Assembly: GCA_964578745.1 (NCBI GenBank)
Contig: CAZODZ010000004.1
Span: 1 to 57,832 of the forward strand
DNA length: 57,832 bases
Direction: 5' to 3'
From: SKVJ01 sp964578745
Lineage (GTDB): Bacteria; Chloroflexota; Dehalococcoidia; GIF9; AB-539-J10
Program-made: the position numbers and the translations under genes
Notes under the pieces: generated by a model
Told to the model about the DNA's origin: nothing
The model's input: only the letters and a program-made list of their open reading frames with translations
The model's database searches: none
Shown here: positions 28,129-36,771 of the stretch, in pieces
How positions within the stretch are numbered: position 1 is the stretch's first letter
Layout of the letters: every line of letters starts with the position of its first letter

Positions 28129-28403
28129 GAAGTCCTCGCGGTGCCACCCTTGTTGACCACGCGTAAGAGACGCGTGGCCATCTCTTTTCAGGTACCACTC
28201 CCGTAACCGGAAGCTATACCCTGGGCTCTGCTAACGGTGCCCTCTCCGTCGGAGCCTACTCAGGAGACCCTTTCGGTCCGCGGCTCCCGGGTCCATTCAC
28301 TTCCCGCGCTGTCACCGGTTCACACCTTCCCCGGCTCTCTGAGACCCGCTTGAGAACCTACTAGTCCCGTTCAAAGCCTTTTGCCTATGCAGTTATGTAA
28401 GTG
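28087..28403 (-). promoter_or_regulatory. T-box riboswitch, tryptophan-specific, ahead of trpE
   Basis: A complete T-box leader read on the minus strand. Stem I has the AGTA bulge on its 5' side and GTGAA-TGG-A on the 3' side, so the specifier codon is UGG (28295-28293), tryptophan. The antiterminator carries AAGGGTGGCACCGCG (28151-28137). Its UGGC bulge can pair with GCCA, the 3' end of a tRNA whose discriminator is G, as in bacterial tRNA-Trp. A GC-rich terminator with a U-tract follows. Uncharged tRNA-Trp would stabilise the antiterminator and switch on trpEGDCFBA. Confidence 0.93.
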
Positions 28404-28409
28404 GCGGTG

Positions 28410-28438
28410 ATGGTAGATAGGTCCTTGAAATTTGTCAA
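28410..28438 (-). promoter_or_regulatory. trp operon promoter
   Basis: A perfect -35 TTGACA (28438-28433), a 17-bp spacer and a -10 TACCAT (28415-28410) on the minus strand. Initiation is expected near 28403, just before stem I of the T-box. Confidence 0.75.
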
Positions 28439-28945
28439 ATCGTTCGTGGTACATGGGGAAGCGGCAATGCATACACACTGGCGAGCGTTCTTCAGCTGAA
28501 GTGAGCGACATGGAGAAGCTCCTGAATCCCAGTGCACAGGGCAACGCACGTTGAAGTCACCCCCTCGACATCGCCATCATCGCCCTCAGACTCATCGCAA
28601 AGCCACGAGGATCTGTTGATAGGCCTCAGAGGCGGGTAACACGGTCGCCCCGGCCATGGCAGAAGCATTTCACGCCGGTGGAGGTGCCTGTTGTCGCTGC
28701 CATACCGGGAGTGGTCGCTGTGGTCATAGCCCCAGAGCTGTCGGTGTTTCCGGGCGGAGGTGCCGTGAAGTCGGCCAGCGCTGAAGCAGACCATTGCTGT
28801 TCGATGTGCAGGGCCGCACCGGCCCACAGCCGGGGTATTTACTTGTGCAGTCCACCCCGATACCATCGCACGCGACCATATTATATCGAGGGAGCGGACC
28901 CCTCTCACGCGGGGGCGCTGCCTGCGTTTTTTCTGAGAGGTCAGA
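28439..28945 (+). other. Divergent intergenic region, 507 bp
   Basis: This lies between the trp promoter and the MFS gene. No gene is supported here. A long open frame on the plus strand starting at 28678 runs through the MFS gene in another frame and is a shadow. Confidence 0.45.
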
Positions 28946-30211
28946 ATGCAGAGCAAGACTCGGGTGCTTGTACTCATGTGTCTCGCCATGCTCCTCGGCT
29001 ACATGCCGTGGTACAGCTTCTCGGCCGTGTCCATGTACCTCGTCGAAGAATTCAACCTCGGCGCTGCGCAGATGGGCGCTATCCTCTCTGCCTTCCAGGT
29101 AGGCTATGTCGTCATCGTCATTTTCACCGGCTGGCTGGCCGACCACGTCGGCCCTCGAAGGGTCGTCGCCTGGGCCACTCTTTTTTCGGCGTTGTCATCC
29201 ACGGCATTCATCTTCTTCGCCCGGGACTACACGAGCGTTTTTGTCTTGCGTCTGCTTACAGGCCTGTCCTGCGGCGCGATCTACGCACCGGGCATGGCCT
29301 TTCTCGCATCGTGGTTCCCCCCGAAACAACGCGGCAGGGCGCTGGGCGCGTACACCGCGGCGCTCACTGCAGCCTATGCAGGCGGCTATCTCATCGCCGC
29401 ACCGCTCGCAGCCACTCACGGATGGCGTGCGGGTATACTCGGCATCTCGCTCCCGGTCTTCATTGCGACGTTTATCGTGTTCTTCCTCGTGAAGGACCAT
29501 CCTGCAGAGCGAGATGCGTCTCAACCCCCCGGGATGACAGTGAAGCACCACCTGCAGCCACAGCCGAAGCGGCTCATGCTGGCGCAGGCCCTTATTACAC
29601 TCGCCTACATGGGGCACATGTGGGAGTTGTATGCCTTCTGGGGCTGGATAGGTCCTTACATGGTCGCAAACACGCTCCACGCGGGCTACCAGAAGGTCCA
29701 CGCAGTTTCTGTCGGGGGTGTCCTCTCGGCACTCGTCATCATGGCGGGGGTGCCTGCAGTGTGGGCGATTGGCTCGCTGTCCGACCGCATCGGCCGACTG
29801 AAGGCGATAGTGATAGCGTCGCTCGCCAGTCTCGTGGTGGAATGTGGCTTCGGTTTCCTCTTCGGCCAGCGGCTCGAGTTTATCGTCCTGGTCGGCCTGT
29901 GGCTAGGTTTCTGGGTGATTGCGGACTCCGGCATATACAAGGCGGGACTGACAGAACTTGTTGATGCCGGGAGGCGTTCCCTCGCGCTCGGTGTGCAGTC
30001 AGCCGCGGGTTTCTCCCTCACAATCGTCTCCCCGCTCGTATTCGGGAACCTGCTGGAGACAGTAAACACGGCAGGGGTGGACCCGACCAGGGCGACAAAC
30101 TGGGGAGTGCCGTTCCTGATACTGGGCTTGGGGGCACTTCTTGCCCCGGCAGCAGCCATTACCCTCAGCAGGCTACCGGAGTCACGCCTTCTCGCCAGGG
30201 ATGTGCCCTGA
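28946..30211 (+). CDS. MFS transporter
   Basis: A 421-residue major facilitator with about twelve helices. The loop between helices 2 and 3 reads GWLADHVGPRRVV, the MFS motif A (GxLaDrxGrkxxl), and a second copy, GSLSDRIGRLKAI, is found at the start of the second half. Helix 4 carries the RLLTGLSCGAIYAPG segment typical of nitrate/cyanate/2-nitropropane-type and anion carriers, so an organic or inorganic anion is a fair guess. GAGAGGTCAG precedes the ATG. No catabolic operon is attached. Confidence 0.85.
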   Translation: MQSKTRVLVLMCLAMLLGYMPWYSFSAVSMYLVEEFNLGAAQMGAILSAFQVGYVVIVIFTGWLADHVGPRRVVAWATLFSALSSTAFIFFARDYTSVFVLRLLTGLSCGAIYAPGMAFLASWFPPKQRGRALGAYTAALTAAYAGGYLIAAPLAATHGWRAGILGISLPVFIATFIVFFLVKDHPAERDASQPPGMTVKHHLQPQPKRLMLAQALITLAYMGHMWELYAFWGWIGPYMVANTLHAGYQKVHAVSVGGVLSALVIMAGVPAVWAIGSLSDRIGRLKAIVIASLASLVVECGFGFLFGQRLEFIVLVGLWLGFWVIADSGIYKAGLTELVDAGRRSLALGVQSAAGFSLTIVSPLVFGNLLETVNTAGVDPTRATNWGVPFLILGLGALLAPAAAITLSRLPESRLLARDVP

Positions 30212-30229
30212 CATGGACATCTGCTGCCG

Positions 30230-30382
30230 TCAGGCTGCAGCCAGGAAGCCATACACTATGAGAGCCAGCGAGGCAACAGCTCCTACCACGTAGAGCACGA
30301 GCCACCACCTGCTGCCGGAGCCAACCATGCAGCAACAGCCAGAATTACAGGTCTGCTTATCCCGACAGGTATTCTCCGGCAT
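30230..30382 (-). CDS. 50-residue Cys-rich single-pass membrane protein
   Basis: A small protein of unknown function. Residues 1-25 are hydrophilic and hold five Cys (TCRDKQTCNSGCCC), then a WW pair and one clear transmembrane helix (about 27-49), with the end rich in Ala. The topology is Cys-rich head plus anchor, as in small metal- or redox-linked membrane proteins. It lies 58 bp downstream of the crotonase gene on the same strand and converges with the MFS gene. A GTG three codons upstream is an alternative start. The coherent layout and codon use support it despite a weak ribosome binding site. Confidence 0.6.
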   Translation of the reverse strand: MPENTCRDKQTCNSGCCCMVGSGSRWWLVLYVVGAVASLALIVYGFLAAA

Positions 30383-30440
30383 ACATGTCACGGCCACGCC
30401 CGTAGATCCAGTATACCCAGCGTCACTGTTGATACCTCTC

Positions 30441-31232
30441 CTACCTCATGTCCGGGTCCCACTGCGGTGCGCGCTTCTCAAGGAAGGCGGCATTCCCCTC
30501 GACCGGCTCGCCGCTCGCGTAGAGTCGTTCGATAAGCTCGGGCTCCACAGTCGAGACATCGCCAAACCACGCAGGTGCCGATGCATTCACAAGCTTCTTG
30601 GCCATCCGCATAGCCATCGGCCCGCCATTGCGCATCCGCGAGATAATTGCATCGACCCGTTCCTCCATACACTCCCGCGGCACACTCATGTTGGCGAGGT
30701 TCATCGTGACCGCCTCGTCAGCAGTCAGTTCTCTCCTCGCGAGAATCAGATCCTTCGCGTTGCCCGGCCCCACGAGACTTACCAGGAGCGGTGTACATGC
30801 CCAGGAGAAGAAGTACCCCAGACTTGTATTCGGGAGCGCCCACAACGAGTCATCTGAGGCGAGACGGAGATCGCACGCGATTGCCACCGCTAAGCCGGCG
30901 CCGATACAGAAGCCATTCACGGCAGCAAGCGTCACCTGCTCCAGATCACGCAGATGCCGTATGAGTTCCTGACCGATCCGTTGCCTGCGGCGTGCCGAGG
31001 CAGGGTCGTTCCCGACCGACATCGCATCGCTCTTCAGATCAACGCCTGCCATGAACGATTCCCCCGTGCCCGTGAACACCACGAATCGCGTCTCAGTATC
31101 GCGATCAAGCTCCCGGCACAGCTCGACGAGTTCACGGAGCATCTGCCCGTCCATGGCATTGTGCAGGCGCGGATTGTTGAACGCGACCCGCATGACATCG
31201 CCGGCCTTTTCTACCGTAAGCTTCTCATACAC
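30441..31232 (-). CDS. Crotonase (enoyl-CoA hydratase/isomerase) superfamily protein
   Basis: A 263-residue crotonase-fold protein that binds an acyl-CoA. The oxyanion-hole segments are present (FMAGVDL and NGFCIGAGLAVA). Both catalytic Glu of true enoyl-CoA hydratase appear to be missing: GGGCELA is replaced by GAGLAVA, and the PEI-type segment reads LPNTSLG. It is therefore more likely an isomerase, decarboxylase, hydrolase or ligase-like member than a hydratase. The GTG start has GGGGAGG upstream; a longer frame to 31283 lacks support. The small Cys-rich gene follows it. Confidence 0.87.
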   Translation of the reverse strand: MYEKLTVEKAGDVMRVAFNNPRLHNAMDGQMLRELVELCRELDRDTETRFVVFTGTGESFMAGVDLKSDAMSVGNDPASARRRQRIGQELIRHLRDLEQVTLAAVNGFCIGAGLAVAIACDLRLASDDSLWALPNTSLGYFFSWACTPLLVSLVGPGNAKDLILARRELTADEAVTMNLANMSVPRECMEERVDAIISRMRNGGPMAMRMAKKLVNASAPAWFGDVSTVEPELIERLYASGEPVEGNAAFLEKRAPQWDPDMR

Positions 31233-31721
31233 GCAGATACCTCCCCGTCGTGTCGGACAAAGAGACACCGCATGGTAGCACATGGCCCAGAGAAACAGCC
31301 TGGGACGCTTTCAACCATGAACCACCACAGGCATCATCATGACGGCGAAGCAGGAATCACGCCACGTGAAACATTTGGCTGTGGCTGTCTCTGTATCCAA
31401 TTGTGCCAGCACCGTCACAACACATTCTCGAGAACCGTCACGATTGTGTCCATACTCTACTCTCCATGACGGCGTGCAGCAATACGCGAACGGATGTGTT
31501 CGAACGCAGCATCCTCCGTCCGACTACCTTCATCATCTATGTCAAGCCATGCACGCCGTCGCATCATCACAGCCCGGTAGAATACAAAGCCACGGCCAAT
31601 AGCACCGAAGCAGGCTGGGCGGACACATGTGGCTTCACGTCTCCTGCAGCCCCCTCTGTAAACCAAAGGCCGCTCCGAGCGTTTACACGATATTAGGCAA
31701 CCTGCTGAGTGAAACCTGTTC
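31233..31721 (+). other. Intergenic region, 489 bp
   Basis: This is a divergent gap between the crotonase gene and a small membrane protein gene. Short overlapping open frames occur on both strands; none has support. No regulatory element was recognised. Confidence 0.4.
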
Positions 31722-31994
31722 ATGGACGATACGGCGTTCTTCTACTCCAGAACACTGAGGGTGATCGTCACCCTGGCAATCATTATCCCGCTGCTGGGCA
31801 TTGCCCTCCTCATCTGGCACTTCACATCCGACGTTCCCGTGGACACCAGCCAGCATGAGAGCAACCTGCTTCCTGGCGAGACAGAAGCAGAGGATGAAGA
31901 ACCAGTCCTCGAGGAGTCTGTGCCCAGCAACGAGAACAGTTCGCTCAAGCCCCTCGGCTCGCCGGCGAGCGGGCACGTAGTCTCCGCCAGCTGA
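31722..31994 (+). CDS. Single-pass membrane protein, 90 residues
   Basis: An unrecognised small protein. A short N-terminal tail (about 1-12) is followed by one transmembrane helix (about 13-33) and an acidic, Ser/Pro-rich tail (GETEAEDEEPVLEES) that is probably disordered and outside the membrane. There is no clear ribosome binding site, so it may be spurious, but the amphipathic layout is coherent. Confidence 0.45.
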   Translation: MDDTAFFYSRTLRVIVTLAIIIPLLGIALLIWHFTSDVPVDTSQHESNLLPGETEAEDEEPVLEESVPSNENSSLKPLGSPASGHVVSAS

Positions 31995-32596
31995 GATTCC
32001 TAACACCGCACTCTCAAACTTCCAGCTTCAGGATGCAACTTCCGTCTCAGCCATCGCGATCTCACAGATTCATCACACAACGGAACTGGGTTTCAGCCAG
32101 CGCAGAAGGCGAGGAAGCAACCAATCAGATGCTTCGGTCTCACCACAAGGCGTCCCCCGTACTTGTCGCAATATGCTGTCGCTACCTCTGGACACCCTAG
32201 CTGACAACGTTGGTCACACACGTGGCATTTGTCCAAAACAAGCGGCAAAGGATGCAACACCTGACTATCCATCTCAGCAGCAAACGCTCGGCTATCGCTC
32301 TCACAGCGATCGTCCCCGTTGCAGCAGCCGGTGCAACCGCCTGGCTGAGCAGGAACAAATGGCATGCCAGCTGGCTGCGTTGCCCAGGATGTATCGACAG
32401 ATGCCGGAGATACCCCCGGTCGCATCACCCAACGAAGCCAGAACCCGGCCTCCGGCCGTTGTCGGTGGAGCTCAACAGTGCTGGTGAGATCTTTTCAAAA
32501 CCATTCCACCCCCGGAACAACTGAGCATGTCAGCAGCTCCTGTGGATGCTGCGTGCGATAGCGATACACCACCACAACCACCATCGGCACGTCAGC

Positions 32597-32626
32597 TTGA
32601 CAATTGAATACTCGTACACGTACAAT
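32597..32626 (+). promoter_or_regulatory. Strong promoter upstream of ppdK
   Basis: A consensus -35 TTGACA, an 18-bp spacer and -10 TACAAT. Initiation is expected near 32633, about 190 bp before the ppdK ATG. Confidence 0.75.
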
Positions 32627-32677
32627 CTTCCCATCGTGCACAGCAATGGCTGCGGTACTATCATGTGACAGGGGCAG

Positions 32678-32709
32678 GGCCCTGTTCCCTGGAGGAACGG
32701 GGCCTTTTT
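32678..32709 (+). terminator. Intrinsic terminator hairpin inside the ppdK leader
   Basis: GGCCCTGTTCC pairs with GGAACGGGGCC around a 5-nt loop (one G-U pair), followed by TTTTT. It lies about 45 bp after the predicted transcription start and 116 bp before the ppdK start codon, so it would either end a short RNA or act as an attenuator. Confidence 0.75.
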
Positions 32710-32824
32710 CCGTTTTGTACAGGCAGACCCTCCTCCTACACAAGGAAGGTGTGCATTGCCGCATCGAAGCTTGCTGGATGCAACCGGTTGATTTCCGGGG
32801 CCACACGCCCCGTCGGGAGGTCTG

Positions 32825-35518
32825 ATGTCGACGAAGTACGTCTATTCGTTTGGTAACGGAACCGCCGAGGGCAGAGCCGATCTCAAAGACCTGCTCGGAG
32901 GCAAGGGGGCAAACCTTGCGGAAATGGCACGCATGGGCGTGCCGGTCCCGCCTGGCTTCACCATTATCTCGGACGCGTGTAATGAGTACCTTAACAATAA
33001 CAACACCATACCTGAAGCGCTGAGAGAGCAGGTAGAGGCAGCCCTGAAGCATCTTGAGACCACATCCGGAAACGTATTCGGAGACATGGACAATCCTCTC
33101 CTGCTGTCCGTGCGTTCAGGCGCCCGTATTTCGATGCCGGGAATGATGGATACCATTCTTGACCTCGGGCTGAACGAGGACTCGGTACGAGGCTTGGCGA
33201 AGAAGACCGGCAACCCTCGCTTCGCGTGGGACAGCTACCGCCGTCTCATTAAGATGTATGCGAATGTCGTGCTTGGCGTGCCGGATGCGGTGTTGAATAA
33301 CGTCGAGAACCAGATGAGGCACGAGCGGAATGTTCAGCTCGACAGCGAACTCCCGGCCGAGGACCTTCCGATTGTCGTGCATATGCTGCTTGAGGAAGTG
33401 GCGAAGTTCACGGGCAGGGAGTTCCCGCTCGAACCCCATGAGCAGCTCTGGACAGCCATTGAGGCCGTATTCCGATCGTGGAACAACCCGAGGGCCATTG
33501 CGTACCGCGAGATGAACGAGATCTCCCACGAGCTCGGAACTGCCGTCACAGTGCAGATGATGGTGTTCGGAAACATGGGCGAGGACAGCGGCACAGGAGT
33601 GGCCTTCTCCCGCGACCCGTCAACAGGCGCCAAGGTACTCACCGGCGAGTTCCTTCTGAACGCGCAGGGTGAAGACATCGTCGCCGGAACCTCCACCCCC
33701 CGTCCCGTTGCAGAGCTGCGCGAGAAGATGCCCAAAGTGTACGAACAGCTTGAGACGACAGCACGCCGGCTTGAAAAACACTTCAGGGACATCCAGGATA
33801 TCGAGTTCACTGTCCAGAACGGCAAGCTCTGGATACTGCAGACCCGCGCCGGCAAGCGCGCCGCGCAGGCGTCCATCAAGGTAGCGACCGACCTTACCCG
33901 AGAACGCGTGCTGGGAGCAACCGAAGCGTTTCTGCGCATTACGCCTCAGCAACTGGAGCAGGTGCTGCATCCGATCATCGACCCGGCTGCTAAGAGAGAA
34001 GTCGTCGCCTACGGACTTCCAGCATCACCGGGGGCAGCGTCAGGGCGCGTAGCATTCAATCCGGACGAACTGATCGAGATGCAGGCCAAGGACCACGGCG
34101 ACTACATTCTCGTCCGCGGCGAGACATCCGCGGATGACATCCGCGGCATCAATGCCGCTGTCGGAATCCTCACCACACGAGGAGGAATCACCTCTCACGC
34201 AGCTGTCGTCGCACGTGGCATGGGCAAGTGCTGCGTCGTCGGCGCCTCATCAATCGACATCCACGAGGACAAGGACGAGTTCATCATCGGCAATCGCATT
34301 GTGACCAAGGGCGACTGGATCACCATCGACGGCACGACCGGAGAGGTCATGATCGGCCGGCTTCCCACAGTCCGGCCGGAACTCAGCAACGAATTCCAGG
34401 AACTGATGCTGTGGGCCGACCTTGTAAAGCAGATGGGTGTCATGACAAACGCAGACACGGCCACGGACGCCCGTGTGGCACGTAATTTCGGTGCCGAGGG
34501 CATCGGGCTCTGCCGTACAGAACACATGTTTTTCCAGCAGGACCGTATCGATCACTTCCGGAAGGCTATCCTTGCACAGGAGCCTGCCGAGCGAAAAGAG
34601 GCTCTCGAGACACTACTGCCTTTCCAGAAGACCGACTTTCTCGATATCTTCCGGGTGATGGAAGGGTTACCGGTAACGGTCAGGCTCCTCGACCCGCCGT
34701 TGCATGAGTTCCTGCCGCTGCCACACGATGAGGAAGAGCTCACCGCTCTTTCGAAACGACTTCATCTTCCATACAGAAGAGTCAGAGAGCGGGTCCACTC
34801 CCTCGAACAGTTCAATCCCATGCTCGGGCACCGCGGCTGCCGCCTCGGCGTCACCTTCCCCGAGATCTACGAGATGCAGGTCAGGGCCATCATGGAAGCT
34901 GCGTACGAACTGATCTGCCAGGGAGTGACCGTACTGCCCGAAATCATGCTACCCTTCATCAGCTCGGAAGAAGAGCTGGCCCTACTGAGGGAACTCGTGT
35001 TCGACACAGCAGAGAAGGTCCGTGTCGAGATGAATTTCCCCGAGCCAAGTTTCAAATTCGGCATCATGATTGAGCTGCCGAGGGCCGCACTTATTGCCGA
35101 CCGGCTGGCACCATACTGCCACTTCTTCTCCTTCGGAACAAACGATCTTACGCAGTCGACCTTCGGCTACAGCCGCGACGATATCGGCACGTTCCTGCCA
35201 GCATACGTGGCACGTGGCATCCTCAAGAAGGACCCGTTTGCGACAATCGACCGCGCGGCCGTCGGCGAACTGATGCGCACGTGTGTCGAGCGAGGTCGCC
35301 GCACAAACACCGAACTGAAGATAGGAGTATGCGGAGAACATGGCGGCGACCCGGAGTCGGTCAAGTTCTTCCACCAGATTGGTGTCGATTACGTGAGCTG
35401 CTCGCCGTACCGTGTGCCGGTTGCCCGCTTCGCCGCGTCACAGGCCGCCATATTCACCAAACGGGAGAGCAACGGGGGCACTCCACGAAGTATGCTGATG
35501 CCCCCCGTTTCCACGTAG
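32825..35518 (+). CDS. ppdK: Pyruvate, phosphate dikinase
   Basis: An 897-residue three-domain enzyme (ATP-grasp, phosphohistidine, PEP-binding barrel) interconverting pyruvate and PEP using ATP and phosphate. Motifs in order: GGKGANLAEM (nucleotide domain), SVRSGARISMPGMMDT, TTRGGITSHAAVVARG with the phosphorylated His, and near the C terminus FSFGTNDLTQ with the PEP-site residues. The length is normal for the family. The role is either gluconeogenic or a glycolytic bypass when pyrophosphate is available. It starts at ATG 32825 with GGGAGG upstream. It stands alone, under a leader with a promoter and terminator. Confidence 0.97.
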   Translation: MSTKYVYSFGNGTAEGRADLKDLLGGKGANLAEMARMGVPVPPGFTIISDACNEYLNNNNTIPEALREQVEAALKHLETTSGNVFGDMDNPLLLSVRSGARISMPGMMDTILDLGLNEDSVRGLAKKTGNPRFAWDSYRRLIKMYANVVLGVPDAVLNNVENQMRHERNVQLDSELPAEDLPIVVHMLLEEVAKFTGREFPLEPHEQLWTAIEAVFRSWNNPRAIAYREMNEISHELGTAVTVQMMVFGNMGEDSGTGVAFSRDPSTGAKVLTGEFLLNAQGEDIVAGTSTPRPVAELREKMPKVYEQLETTARRLEKHFRDIQDIEFTVQNGKLWILQTRAGKRAAQASIKVATDLTRERVLGATEAFLRITPQQLEQVLHPIIDPAAKREVVAYGLPASPGAASGRVAFNPDELIEMQAKDHGDYILVRGETSADDIRGINAAVGILTTRGGITSHAAVVARGMGKCCVVGASSIDIHEDKDEFIIGNRIVTKGDWITIDGTTGEVMIGRLPTVRPELSNEFQELMLWADLVKQMGVMTNADTATDARVARNFGAEGIGLCRTEHMFFQQDRIDHFRKAILAQEPAERKEALETLLPFQKTDFLDIFRVMEGLPVTVRLLDPPLHEFLPLPHDEEELTALSKRLHLPYRRVRERVHSLEQFNPMLGHRGCRLGVTFPEIYEMQVRAIMEAAYELICQGVTVLPEIMLPFISSEEELALLRELVFDTAEKVRVEMNFPEPSFKFGIMIELPRAALIADRLAPYCHFFSFGTNDLTQSTFGYSRDDIGTFLPAYVARGILKKDPFATIDRAAVGELMRTCVERGRRTNTELKIGVCGEHGGDPESVKFFHQIGVDYVSCSPYRVPVARFAASQAAIFTKRESNGGTPRSMLMPPVST
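35471..35510 (+). terminator. Hairpin within the 3' end of ppdK
   Basis: AACGGGGGCA pairs with TGCCCCCCGTT (one bulged C) around an 18-nt loop, followed by TTT, inside the last 15 codons of ppdK. It could act as a terminator for the convergent pair, though the T-run is short. Confidence 0.35.
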
Positions 35519-35569
35519 TCACAGCGTGAGCGCCGAGCCGTCCTGAAAGGCGGGTGAGGGATAGGCATA

Positions 35570-36328
35570 TCAATGAGGAGCAGCACCCTTCTTCGATACC
35601 CGTGTGACAGTCGCCGACCATATGAACTGCTCCACTTCCTCACTGGAACGGGACTTTGACGGGTCAAAGCGCTCCCAGTGAACGATACCCTCCAGGGGCC
35701 TGCGCACATGTCCGCGCTCACGCGCGGCCCACAGCGCGGCAGCACGGCTGCCTTCAACCTCATCGGCGTAACCGAGCGGAACCAGGTGGTCAATTGTAAA
35801 ATGCTCCGGCACACCCAGCAGCCTCCGTATCTCTACCTCGCCGGGGCCACCCTGTAGAGTTCCCCATGCCGTGCCAAGGCCGAGGCTGGCAGCCGCGAGC
35901 TGCAGCCCGTAGGCACATATCGCGAGGCTCTGCCTGAGGAGAACGTTGCCTCTCAATACAGACGGATACGAAGGAAGCAGGCGCCTGTCACCCAGGATTA
36001 TGATCAACACCGGCGCCTGATACAGGAACGGCTGCACCGAGATATTCCATTCGAACGTGGGGTCCTTCTTGCGCGCGTCATGAAACAGAGAGACACTTGC
36101 TCGCGCAATACGCTGGCGCATTTCCACGTCGGTGACAACGACGAACTCCCACGGCTGACTGTTCGCCGCAGAAGGCGACAGCCGGGCTACCTCAAGCACT
36201 TTCTCGACGAGAGGACGAGGTACCGGCGTCGGCAAGAAGCGGCGGGTGCTGCGACGGCGCCGAACTATCGCGTGCAGAACGTCATATTCTGTCTCAACGG
36301 CGGCGTCAGCTTCAAGACCATCCATCAT
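35570..36328 (-). CDS. Nitroreductase family protein
   Basis: A 252-residue FMN-dependent nitroreductase-fold protein. The N-terminal RRRRSTRRF and VEKVLEVARLSPSAANSQPWEFVVV are the FMN phosphate and ribityl contacts, and the SLGLGTAWGTLQ segment packs on the flavin. Family reactions include nitro, quinone and flavin reduction and dehalogenation; the substrate is unknown. The ATG overlaps the stop of the upstream gene (ATGA), so it is coupled to two unknown genes. The C-terminal extension past residue 200 is longer than the smallest family members. Confidence 0.88.
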   Translation of the reverse strand: MMDGLEADAAVETEYDVLHAIVRRRRSTRRFLPTPVPRPLVEKVLEVARLSPSAANSQPWEFVVVTDVEMRQRIARASVSLFHDARKKDPTFEWNISVQPFLYQAPVLIIILGDRRLLPSYPSVLRGNVLLRQSLAICAYGLQLAAASLGLGTAWGTLQGGPGEVEIRRLLGVPEHFTIDHLVPLGYADEVEGSRAAALWAARERGHVRRPLEGIVHWERFDPSKSRSSEEVEQFIWSATVTRVSKKGAAPH

Positions 36329-36762
36329 TGCGCCTCATGCCAGGGGCAGAAGGGCCAGTTTCCGCTGTCCAGAAAGGAACACTCTACTCCAGGCCACCCA
36401 GGCTGTGCCACTGTGCCCGTTCCCGGTCGAGCTTCCTTCCTTTCGTTTCTGTTCTGTTTCTGTTCTTCCTGCTGGCGATCAAGCTCGTCCTGCCTGCTCC
36501 AGACGAGGTTCTGTGCCTCAGAGAGAAGCTTGAACTGAGCGTCCCTTGTCAATTCGCCCTTCCTGAGTTCCCGGCTGATTGCACTGTATTCAACCGGGTA
36601 CCGCTTCACAAGTTGCTCATGAAGGAGCCACGCCGCGCCTGTCTTCGGGCCACCGTGGAGAACGATGCGCTCGATAGCCATGAGTTCCTGGATATACCGG
36701 CTGGTCCTCCCAGCGCGTTCCGCGAAGGCGCTGCTGCACGAATCGAGTCTTGATGCTGCCAT
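36325..36762 (-). CDS. Uncharacterised charged protein, possibly frameshifted
   Basis: A 145-residue frame not recognised. Residues about 28-110 look natural (an Arg/Glu/Gln-rich helical stretch, ELDRQQEEQKQ), while the first 25 residues look less so. Another frame starting at 36772 (MPDYGSIKTRF) overlaps the upstream stop as TGATG and would be the natural translational start; joining it to this frame needs a frameshift near 36700. The gene may therefore be broken or rely on frameshifting. It is coupled by ATGA to the nitroreductase. Confidence 0.45.
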   Translation of the reverse strand: MAASRLDSCSSAFAERAGRTSRYIQELMAIERIVLHGGPKTGAAWLLHEQLVKRYPVEYSAISRELRKGELTRDAQFKLLSEAQNLVWSRQDELDRQQEEQKQNRNERKEARPGTGTVAQPGWPGVECSFLDSGNWPFCPWHEAQ

Positions 36763-36771
36763 AATCCGGCA

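Larger units (their letters stand above)
31995..32824 (+). other. Intergenic region, 830 bp, holding the ppdK promoter and leader
   Basis: The first 600 bp contain no supported gene. The last 230 bp hold a strong promoter, a terminator hairpin and a long leader for ppdK (listed separately). A second hairpin (GGGGC with GCCCC around CACAC) sits directly before the ppdK ribosome binding site. Confidence 0.5.

Noticed and set aside
28678..29964. A 428-codon open frame on the plus strand overlapping the MFS gene
   Set aside because: Its product is Arg/His/Cys-rich with no fold, no ribosome binding site, and is an out-of-frame shadow of the MFS coding sequence.
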